64,000 nt of DNA from OFTM291 sp041741375 (GTDB lineage: Bacteria; Gemmatimonadota; Gemmatimonadetes; Gemmatimonadales; GWC2-71-9). This document shows positions 57,505 to 64,000 of the stretch, piece after piece (position 1 is the stretch's first letter; every line of letters starts with the position of its first letter). A program made the position numbers and the translations under genes. Where the stretch lies: positions 1-64,000 of the forward strand of contig JBGSKF010000241.1 in NCBI GenBank assembly GCA_041741375.1, in the 5' to 3' direction. The notes beneath the pieces are model-generated. The model was not told the origin of the DNA and did not search any database. It was given only the letters and a program-made list of their open reading frames with translations.

Positions 57505-58899
57505 ATGACCGAGTATGCCGCCGCACCTCCACGGCATGTTTTCCGGGAGTATGACGTTCGCGGTCTGGTGGACAGTGAACTGACTCCAGCACTCGCCGCC
57601 GCGTTGGGAAGGGCCTTCTGTAGTTCCGTCCAATCCAGCCCGGGACAGACGGGACCGCCACGCATCGTGGTGGGCCGGGACAACCGGCCCTCCGGGGGAG
57701 CCTTGTCCCAATGGGTGTGTCGAGGAATCGCCGAGGCGGGGGGCGTGGCCATCGATATCGGCATGCTTCCCACGCCGGCTCTCTATTTTGCCGTGCACCA
57801 CCTCCAGGCGTCCGCGGGAGTCCAGGTCACGGGATCCCACAACCCACCCGAGTACAACGGATTCAAGCTGGCGCTCGCGACCGGAACCATGCACGGGGAT
57901 GCCATCCTCGGGCTCCGCGATCTCATCGTGTCCCGGAGCTGGGACACCGGGACGGGAACCGTCGAGGGGCAGGGGGGGATTCTCGAGGCCTACCGTCAGG
58001 CGATCGTGAGCCGCCATCGGGTCGCGCGGCCGGTCCGAGTGGTCGTGGATTGTGGCAACGGCGTGTCCTCCCTCGTGGCGGTCGCCACCCTGGAGGCACT
58101 GGGGATCGAGGTCATTCCCCTCTTCTGCGAGTCGGACGGCACCTTTCCCAACCATCATCCCGATCCCACGGTGCCCGAGAACCTCCGGGATCTGCAGGAT
58201 GCGGTCCGCCGGCATCGGGCGGAACTGGGGATCGCCTTCGACGGAGATGGTGATCGCATCGGCGCGGTGGACGAAACCGGGCGTATCATCTTCGGGGATC
58301 AACTGATGATCCTCTTCGGCCGGGACGCGGTCCGCCGGTTCGGTCCCGGCATCCCGGTCATCTTTGACGTGAAGTGCTCCAATGCGCTTCCCGCAGCCCT
58401 CACAGCGGCCGGGGCGGAGCCGATCATGTGGAAGACGGGTCATTCCCTCATCAAGGCGAAGATGCAGGAGACGGGGGCTCCCCTGGCCGGTGAGATGAGC
58501 GGACACATCTTCTTCGGCGGGGACTGGTTCGGCTTCGACGACGCGCTCTTCGCCGCCGCGCGCCTTCTGGAGATCACGGCCTCCGGACCCGGGGGATTGG
58601 CAGCTCTGCTGGCCGACATTCCGGCCACAGTGGCCACGCCGGAACTCCGGCTGGCCTGCGAGGAAGAACGAAAGTTCGCCATCGTGGAGGAGGCCGCCGC
58701 GGTCTTCGCGGACCGCTATCCCGTCAACACCATCGACGGGGTTCGCATCGCCTTTCCCGACGGGTGGGGACTCGTGAGGGCCAGCAACACCCAACCGGTC
58801 CTGGTGGCACGGTTCGAGGCGAACACGGAGGCGACCCTTCAGCAATACCGCGACGAGGTGATGTCGTGGCTTGCCGCCCGCGGCGTGGCGTCAGGGTAG
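57505..58899 (+). CDS. Phosphomannomutase / phosphoglucomutase
   Basis: A 464-aa alpha-D-phosphohexomutase. VTGSHNPPEYNGFK contains the phosphoserine, AFDGDGDRIGAVD binds magnesium, GEMSGHIFF is the sugar loop, and RASNTQPVLVARFEA the phosphate-binding loop. It moves phosphate between C6 and C1 of mannose or glucose for polysaccharide precursors; which sugar is preferred cannot be told. GGAGG precedes ATG 57505 by 5 nt; longer frames into nuoN are ignored. Confidence 0.93.
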   Translation: MTEYAAAPPRHVFREYDVRGLVDSELTPALAAALGRAFCSSVQSSPGQTGPPRIVVGRDNRPSGGALSQWVCRGIAEAGGVAIDIGMLPTPALYFAVHHLQASAGVQVTGSHNPPEYNGFKLALATGTMHGDAILGLRDLIVSRSWDTGTGTVEGQGGILEAYRQAIVSRHRVARPVRVVVDCGNGVSSLVAVATLEALGIEVIPLFCESDGTFPNHHPDPTVPENLRDLQDAVRRHRAELGIAFDGDGDRIGAVDETGRIIFGDQLMILFGRDAVRRFGPGIPVIFDVKCSNALPAALTAAGAEPIMWKTGHSLIKAKMQETGAPLAGEMSGHIFFGGDWFGFDDALFAAARLLEITASGPGGLAALLADIPATVATPELRLACEEERKFAIVEEAAAVFADRYPVNTIDGVRIAFPDGWGLVRASNTQPVLVARFEANTEATLQQYRDEVMSWLAARGVASG

Positions 58900-58902
58900 G
58901 TC

Positions 58903-61251
58903 ATGTTCGCGCTGAACCGGCGCACCGCGCTCGTGCTGGCCGGTCTCGCCGGGATCCTGGTGGTGTCGCGGTGGATGGCGGCTCTCGCCGTCGAACGCTG
59001 GTGGCGCAGCGCACTGAACACCGACCTGGCCACCTTCGGAACCTGGTGGCATCTGCTCGGCACCACGCTGGATGCGGTGGCGATCGCGATCGGATTCTCC
59101 TGGCTCCTCATTCATTTCCTGCATGCGGTGACCCGTGCGGGTCCCGGTGATCCGTCGGGAGAGATGGGGCCCAGCCGCCTCGGCACCATCCCCCGGCCCG
59201 TGCTCCGGCGCATCACCATCCTCCTGGCCTTTCTTCTCGCGGTCCTCACCGGAGCTGGATTTTCCCGGTGGACCGACGAGGTCGTGCTGGTGTGGCAGGG
59301 AGTCCCGTTCGGAATCCGGGATCCCTCTTTCGGCCGGGACATCGGCGACTGGGTGGCGGCGATCCCCCTCTGGAATCACATCCACGACACGATCGTCAGC
59401 CTGGTCCTCCTCGCGACCATCGGGTCTCTGGTGGCCTACGGCCTGGGGGGGGCGCTCGCCATCCGCCGCGGACACCTGCTCGTCTCCTCCAGCGCACGCC
59501 GCCATCTCGGTCTGCTGGGGGCCACCGTGGCCGCATGCATCGCGTGGGGATACCTCCTCGTCCCGGCCGAAGTGGCCGGCGGGTTTCCCCAGGTGGTTTC
59601 CCCGGCGCAAGTGCGACTCCATGAAACCACCGCCCTCGTCCTTGCCGGTGCCGCGGGCGCGGTGGCGGCCCTGACCCTGGCCTGGGGATTCCGGGCCACC
59701 CACATGACGGCCGTCGCCTCCTGGCTCGTCCTCCTCGCCGCCATGGTGATCGTCCGGTTTCTCGCTCCTCCCGATTTTCCGAGTAGGGGCTCGGGTGACG
59801 CCACCTGGCTCGATGCCCGGTGGCGCATCGAGCGCGCGGCGTACGGAGTCGACACCCGGGTCCAGGGCGATACTCTTCGGCCGTGGCCCGGATCGGTTCC
59901 CGCCTCACCACCTCCGGGCGCGTTGTGGGACCGGGACCAGATCATGCTATCCCTTCCGGCAGCCGATTCTCACCGGGTCGAGTGGGCCAACCGAGGCCGG
60001 ACAACTGCGGATATCCCGAGCCTCATCTGGTGGGTTCTGGTGAACCGGGGCAATGGAACCCGATTCGACGTCCGCCAACTCCCCGATGACCAGGTGGCAC
60101 GCGATGGAACCCCGGTGCTTCCTGCCGTGGCCGCGGGAGACCAACCCCTCCTGGGTCCTGGCACGATCCGGCCGGGGGCTCCGGTCCATGTGGTCCTTCC
60201 CGATTCCGCCGCCGGGCGCGGAGTGCCGGCTGGCTCCTGGCCTCGTCGCCTTCTCCTGGCCTGGGTCCTTCAGGAGGGCGGAATTGTTTCGGCCGATCCC
60301 GGGGCTCGGGTCATCTGGCACCTGGATCCGGCGGACCGGCTCCGGACCGTGGCCCCGTTTGCCGACTGGGTGAGACCGGAGCTGGTCCTCCTGGAGGGGA
60401 GGCCGGTCTGGCTCGTGGATGGTGTCGTCACCGCTCCCATCCTCCCGGCCAGCCGACGGCTGCCGTGGAGAGGAGAGTCCGTGGCCTTCGCCCGCGCGGA
60501 GTTTCTCGCGGTGATCGGAGCCGAGGAAGGGTCGGTCCGGATCTACCTCCGTCCGGACGCCGGTCCCGTCGGGCTCGCCTGGGCCGCGGTGGCAGCTCCG
60601 ATGATCTCCCCCACCAGTGATATCCCCTCGCATCTGGAACGAATCGCGCGGTATCCCGGCGGGGTGCTCGAACTTCAGGCCCACCTGTTCGGATCGCCGC
60701 TCGCGGGGGCGGAGATCGGCGGTCTCGGCATCGGCACGGCCGACCACACCCTGTTGCTGGGAGTGCTCCTTCCTCCGGGAGGGGGCCTCGGTGAGCAGGG
60801 AGGGCCACGATACCATCCGGTCGACTCGGTCATGCGGGGCCTGACTCCGGAGTCCCTGGAGCCACGATGGAACCGCAATCCGCTCCTCCGCCAGATGCGG
60901 GACTCGGTCCTGGCCTCGGGGGGACGGGCCCTCCGCGGGGGGCTGCGATACCACGTCTCCGGAAACACTCTGCTCGCCTACCAACCCTGGTATGCCGTGC
61001 CGTCCGAGGGTCCGCCGGTTCTTCTGGCCGTCACGGCGGCGAGCGGCGCTCGCATCGGGGTCGATCGCACCCTCGAGGGTGCGCTCGAGGTGCTGGCCGG
61101 GCAGCGTGATCCGGCCCTGCCGACGGGACCGGACAGCATGCTCCTGGAGGCGCGAGTCTGGCTCCACCTGGCGGACTCCGCCCTGCGCCGGGGCGACCTG
61201 GCGGCCTTTGGGAGCGCCTTCACCGCTCTGCGCGACCTCCTCCTCCGGTAG
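58903..61251 (+). CDS. UPF0182-family large membrane protein
   Basis: A 782-aa protein. The N-terminal 300 residues hold about seven membrane helices; the segment VWQGVPFGIRDPSFGRDIGDWVAAIPLWNHIHD matches the UPF0182 (COG1615) pattern around its DPxFGxDIxFYxFxLPF motif. The long C-terminal part (about 310-782) is soluble and probably extracytoplasmic, with Gly/Pro-rich strands. Function is unknown for the whole family. It lies 3 nt after the phosphohexomutase. The match is weaker in the C-terminal half, so a diverged member is likely. Confidence 0.72.
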   Translation: MFALNRRTALVLAGLAGILVVSRWMAALAVERWWRSALNTDLATFGTWWHLLGTTLDAVAIAIGFSWLLIHFLHAVTRAGPGDPSGEMGPSRLGTIPRPVLRRITILLAFLLAVLTGAGFSRWTDEVVLVWQGVPFGIRDPSFGRDIGDWVAAIPLWNHIHDTIVSLVLLATIGSLVAYGLGGALAIRRGHLLVSSSARRHLGLLGATVAACIAWGYLLVPAEVAGGFPQVVSPAQVRLHETTALVLAGAAGAVAALTLAWGFRATHMTAVASWLVLLAAMVIVRFLAPPDFPSRGSGDATWLDARWRIERAAYGVDTRVQGDTLRPWPGSVPASPPPGALWDRDQIMLSLPAADSHRVEWANRGRTTADIPSLIWWVLVNRGNGTRFDVRQLPDDQVARDGTPVLPAVAAGDQPLLGPGTIRPGAPVHVVLPDSAAGRGVPAGSWPRRLLLAWVLQEGGIVSADPGARVIWHLDPADRLRTVAPFADWVRPELVLLEGRPVWLVDGVVTAPILPASRRLPWRGESVAFARAEFLAVIGAEEGSVRIYLRPDAGPVGLAWAAVAAPMISPTSDIPSHLERIARYPGGVLELQAHLFGSPLAGAEIGGLGIGTADHTLLLGVLLPPGGGLGEQGGPRYHPVDSVMRGLTPESLEPRWNRNPLLRQMRDSVLASGGRALRGGLRYHVSGNTLLAYQPWYAVPSEGPPVLLAVTAASGARIGVDRTLEGALEVLAGQRDPALPTGPDSMLLEARVWLHLADSALRRGDLAAFGSAFTALRDLLLR

Positions 61252-61255
61252 CCGC

Positions 61256-61284
61256 TTGTAGGCGATGGGTGGTCGGACTACCTT
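61256..61284 (+). promoter_or_regulatory. Possible promoter of sucCD
   Basis: TTGTAG at 61256-61261, 17 nt, TACCTT at 61279-61284, in the 96-nt gap before sucC. Predicted start near 61291, about 57 nt upstream of GTG 61348. The -10 is weak. Confidence 0.4.
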
Positions 61285-61347
61285 ACGCGCGCCGCGTCAC
61301 CGGAGAAGGGTGGCGCCCGTGAATCAAACCCTCACTCGAGGTCCAGC

Positions 61348-62487
61348 GTGAACCTGCACGAGTATCAGGCACGGGCCCTGCTCAAGGCGGCGGGCATCCC
61401 GGTACCGGATGGAGATGTTGCCAGCACCCCGGACGAGGTCGAATCGATCGCCCGGCGGCTTGGCCAGCCCGTGGTGGTCAAGGCCCAGGTCCACACGGGA
61501 GGACGAGGGAAGGCCGGTGGCGTGAAGCTGGCGTCCACCAGTGCGGAAGCCCGGCGGCATGGGGAGGCCATCCTCGGCATGAGCATCAAGGGGTTGACGG
61601 TCGAGAAGGTGCTCGTGGCGCCGGCCGCCGATATCGCGAGCGAGAGCTACGTGGGCATCATCATGGACCGGGAGACGCAGCGTCCGGTGTTCATGGTCAG
61701 CCCCGCGGGCGGGGTGGACATCGAAGAGGTCGCCGCGACCACCCCCGACAGGATTACCCGGCTGGCGGTGGACCCCCGCTACGGCCTCCTGCCACACCAG
61801 GCACTGGGCCTCGCCTTCTGTCTGTATGACTCCTTTGCCCAGGTGCGCGCCGCGGCTCGCATCCTCCAGCAGCTGTACGAGGTGTTCGTGTCGAACGGTG
61901 CCTCCCTGGCGGAGATCAATCCCCTGGTCACGACGCCGGCGGGTGACGTGGTGGCGCTGGACGCCAAGATCACCATCGACGACAACGAACTCGATCGCCG
62001 ACCCGATCTGGCCGCCCTGCGGGATCTCTCCGCCGAGGATCCCAGCGAGGTGGAAGCCCGGAACGCGGGACTCTCCTTCATCAAGCTGGACGGCAATGTC
62101 GGCTGCGTGGTGAACGGGGCCGGCCTGGCGATGGCCACCATGGACCTGGTGAAGTACTACGGGGGGGAACCGGCCAATTTCCTCGACATCGGGGGCAGCT
62201 CGAATCCCGAGAAGGTCATCAACGCCCTCAAGATCATCACCCGCGATCCCTCGGTGCGCGCGATCCTCTTCAACATCTTCGGTGGCATCACGCGGACCGA
62301 TGATGTGGCTAATGGCATCGTCGCGGCCACCCGGTCCTTTTCGGTCCCGGTCCCCATTGTGATCCGGCTGACCGGGACCAACGAGGCCGAAGCCCTCACC
62401 ATTCTGGAGGCGGCCGGCATGACCGCGTTGAACGACATGGACGAGGCCGTGGAGCGCGTCGTCACCTTGGCCCAGGGGGCCGCATGA
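61348..62487 (+). CDS. sucC: Succinyl-CoA synthetase beta subunit (ADP- or GDP-forming)
   Basis: A 379-aa ATP-grasp subunit: MNLHEYQARALLKAAGIPVP, VVKAQVHTGGRGKAGGVKLA, AEINPLVTTPAGDVVALDAKI and the CoA-ligase domain with NIFGGITRTDDVANGI. It makes succinate, CoA and ATP/GTP from succinyl-CoA. The GTG start at 61348 is required for the conserved start of the family. sucD overlaps by ATGA. Confidence 0.96.
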   Translation: MNLHEYQARALLKAAGIPVPDGDVASTPDEVESIARRLGQPVVVKAQVHTGGRGKAGGVKLASTSAEARRHGEAILGMSIKGLTVEKVLVAPAADIASESYVGIIMDRETQRPVFMVSPAGGVDIEEVAATTPDRITRLAVDPRYGLLPHQALGLAFCLYDSFAQVRAAARILQQLYEVFVSNGASLAEINPLVTTPAGDVVALDAKITIDDNELDRRPDLAALRDLSAEDPSEVEARNAGLSFIKLDGNVGCVVNGAGLAMATMDLVKYYGGEPANFLDIGGSSNPEKVINALKIITRDPSVRAILFNIFGGITRTDDVANGIVAATRSFSVPVPIVIRLTGTNEAEALTILEAAGMTALNDMDEAVERVVTLAQGAA

Positions 62488-63356
62488 GCATCTTCGTCAC
62501 CGAAGCCACCCGGCTCGTCATTCAGGGCATCACCGGCCGCGAAGGATCCTTCCACGCCCGGCAGATGCTGGAGTATGGAACACCGGTCGTGGCGGGAGTC
62601 ACGCCGGGGAAGGGAGGGCAGCAGTTCGAGACTGTCCCCGTGTTCAACACCGTGGCCGATGCCGTGGCCCGGACCGGAGCGAACACCTCGGTCATTTATG
62701 TCCCCGCCGCCCTGGCCGCCGGAGCCATCTACGAGGCCGCCGATGCCGGCGTGAGTCTCATCGTGTGCATCACCGAGGGCGTCCCGGTCATGGACATGAC
62801 GCGGGTCATGCCCTATGTCCGCGAGAGGGGCGTTCGCCTGATCGGACCCAATTGTCCGGGACTGATCACTCCGGGTGTGGCCAAGGTCGGAATCATCCCG
62901 GGGAACATCTGCGCCCCCGGCCGCATCGGGCTCGTCTCGCGGAGCGGCACGCTGACCTATGAAGTGGTGAATCACCTGACGCGCCAGGGGCTCGGTCAGA
63001 GCACGTGCGTCGGGATCGGGGGGGACCCGATCATCGGCACCAATTTCATCGATGTGCTCCAGGCCTTCGCAGCCGACCCGGAGACGGATGCCATTGTCAT
63101 GATGGGCGAGATCGGCGGCACCGACGAGCAGCAGGCCGCGGCCTGGGTTCGCGAAAACACCTCCAAACCGGTGATCGGGTTCATCGCGGGACAAACCGCC
63201 CCGAAGGGGCGACGGATGGGTCACGCCGGTGCCATCATCTCGGGATCGTCGGGGACGGCCGAGGAGAAAATGACCGCGTTTCGGGAGGCCGGCATCTCCG
63301 TCATGGAGCGCCCGGTTGACGTGGTCCGGTTGGTTCGCGAGCGCCTTGGTCTCTGA
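62484..63356 (+). CDS. sucD: Succinyl-CoA synthetase alpha subunit
   Basis: A 290-aa CoA-binding subunit: VIQGITGREGSFHARQMLEYGTPVVAGVTPGKGG at the N-terminus, GPNCPGLITPG, SRSGTLTYE, GIGGDPIIGTNFIDVL, and the phosphohistidine loop MGHAGAIISG. It works with SucC in the TCA cycle. ATGA overlap with sucC. Confidence 0.97.
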   Translation: MSIFVTEATRLVIQGITGREGSFHARQMLEYGTPVVAGVTPGKGGQQFETVPVFNTVADAVARTGANTSVIYVPAALAAGAIYEAADAGVSLIVCITEGVPVMDMTRVMPYVRERGVRLIGPNCPGLITPGVAKVGIIPGNICAPGRIGLVSRSGTLTYEVVNHLTRQGLGQSTCVGIGGDPIIGTNFIDVLQAFAADPETDAIVMMGEIGGTDEQQAAAWVRENTSKPVIGFIAGQTAPKGRRMGHAGAIISGSSGTAEEKMTAFREAGISVMERPVDVVRLVRERLGL

Positions 63357-63401
63357 CCCTTTTCGACTTCGTCCACTCATCCTTTGCGGGAGCCGACGGA
63401 C

Positions 63402-63833
63402 ATGGCTGGTCATGTGACACTGGGAATCGTCAAACCGGACGGCGTCGCTTCGGGAAAAGCGGGGCTGATTCTGGCCCATATTGAACGCGCGGGTTTCCGG
63501 ATCCGGGCAGCCCGCCTGGTCCGACTGGACCGGGCTCAGGCGGAGGCGTTCTATGAGGTACACCGGGGCCGCCCCTTCTTCGAGGAACTGGTGGACTTCA
63601 TGACCAGCGGCCCCTGCCTTCCGATGGCACTGGAAGCCCCGGATGCGGTCTCGGCCTTCCGCGCCATCATCGGCGCCACCGATCCGGCCGAGGCCGCCGA
63701 GGGCACCATACGGAAGCTGTACGCCGAATCCAAGGGGCGGAATGCGGTGCATGGGTCGGACAGTGATGAGAACGCGAGACGGGAAATCGGCTTTTTCTTC
63801 CCGGAAGGGGAACTGGCCCGGCTGGCGGGCTGA
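63402..63833 (+). CDS. ndk: Nucleoside diphosphate kinase
   Basis: A 143-aa kinase: LGIVKPDGVASGKAG at the start and the active-site GRNAVHGSDSDENARREIGFFF with the phosphohistidine. It equilibrates NTP and NDP pools and may act with SucCD, which yields ATP or GTP. ATG 63402 gives the family length; GGGAG lies upstream. No clear terminator follows. Confidence 0.96.
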   Translation: MAGHVTLGIVKPDGVASGKAGLILAHIERAGFRIRAARLVRLDRAQAEAFYEVHRGRPFFEELVDFMTSGPCLPMALEAPDAVSAFRAIIGATDPAEAAEGTIRKLYAESKGRNAVHGSDSDENARREIGFFFPEGELARLAG

Positions 63834-63844
63834 TCCCGGTTCAG

Positions 63845-63873
63845 TTGCCATAAGGCGTGTGGCTGCGTATGTT
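63845..63873 (+). promoter_or_regulatory. Possible promoter of the DUF177 gene
   Basis: TTGCCA at 63845-63850, exactly 17 nt, TATGTT at 63868-63873, in the 48-nt gap after ndk. The predicted start, near 63880, is only about 2 nt before ATG 63882. If used, it would give an almost leaderless mRNA. Confidence 0.45.
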
Positions 63874-63881
63874 TAAGGGCT

Positions 63882-64000
63882 ATGCTCCGGATTGATATTC
63901 GAGACCTACTCCGGGGGCCGGTTCGGACTGATTTCGTTCTGGCGCCGGACCATGAGGCGCTTGAAGGCCTCGATGTCCCTCTGGATGGCCCGCTCACGGT
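63882..64000 (+). CDS. DUF177 / YceD-family protein, N-terminal part (runs off the window)
   Basis: The first 39 codons are visible from ATG 63882, reading LRIDIRDLLRGPVRTDF, then DHEALEGLDVPLDGPLTV. The MLRIDIRDLL...LEGL-PL-GPL pattern matches DUF177 proteins, which usually precede rpmF (ribosomal protein L32) and are linked to 23S rRNA accumulation. AAGGG lies just before the ATG. The rest lies beyond the window, so identity rests on the N-terminus alone. Confidence 0.65.
   Translation, partial: MLRIDIRDLLRGPVRTDFVLAPDHEALEGLDVPLDGPLT

Overview
The window is GC-rich, gene-dense bacterial chromosome. Many start codons are GTG and many neighbouring genes overlap by ATGA, GTGA or TAATG. The gene set suggests a Gram-negative, respiring, heterotrophic member of the Gemmatimonadota: a SusC/Oar-type TonB receptor, lipoproteins and outer-membrane barrels, an NfeD/FloA pair, a b558-type SdhC, a complete 14-gene complex I operon, and dispersed heptanucleotide repeats. 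The phylum call is inference from gene content; no rRNA gene is present.

Layout. (1) 278-1820: ECF sigma factor, anti-sigma factor and Spy-like periplasmic protein. (2) 1845-6433: a stand-alone NFACT-R protein, divergent from nfeD-floA-hypothetical-tyrA. (3) 6434-13369: an accessory region with a four-helix-bundle (IVP-type) gene between inverted heptamer arrays, secreted and lipoprotein genes, a trypsin-like protease split by a frameshift, two tandem paralogous barrel-like proteins, and tRNA-Leu(CAA) bracketed by inverted palindromic repeats. (4) 13370-17315: pepA, a TonB-plug protein, and two small stress-type genes (CsbD, lmo0937-like). (5) 17714-30581: fifteen housekeeping genes with almost no gaps (yicC, gmk, rpoZ, coaBC, a family 4 UDG, dnaB, radA, ispD, tsaC, a low-molecular-weight phosphatase, aroE, comF, gap, pgk, tpiA). 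(6) 30642-34862: secG-carA, an HU gene with its own promoter and terminator, moaD-moaE-moaA, trmL. (7) 35105-38143: a large TonB-dependent receptor on the minus strand. (8) 38356-63833: central respiration, with mdh-sdhCAB, dcd (minus strand), nuoA-N, a phosphohexomutase, a UPF0182 membrane protein, sucCD and ndk. The window ends inside a DUF177/YceD gene.

How it fits together. Regions 5-6 cover lower glycolysis, nucleotide, coenzyme A and isoprenoid precursors, replication and repair. Region 8 groups three TCA-cycle enzymes with complexes I and II, so NADH and succinate oxidation are encoded side by side. Region 3 is the part that looks lineage-specific: it is full of secreted proteins, carries a broken gene and is bounded by repeats.

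The most unusual signal is a set of 7-bp tandem arrays (consensus GTCCTAY) at six intergenic sites, plus a second 7-bp family (GAAGTNN) between sdhB and dcd. Both families occur as facing inverted arrays, and one such pair encloses the four-helix-bundle gene. They resemble the heptanucleotide STRR repeats described in cyanobacteria; whether they form a mobile or regulatory system is open.
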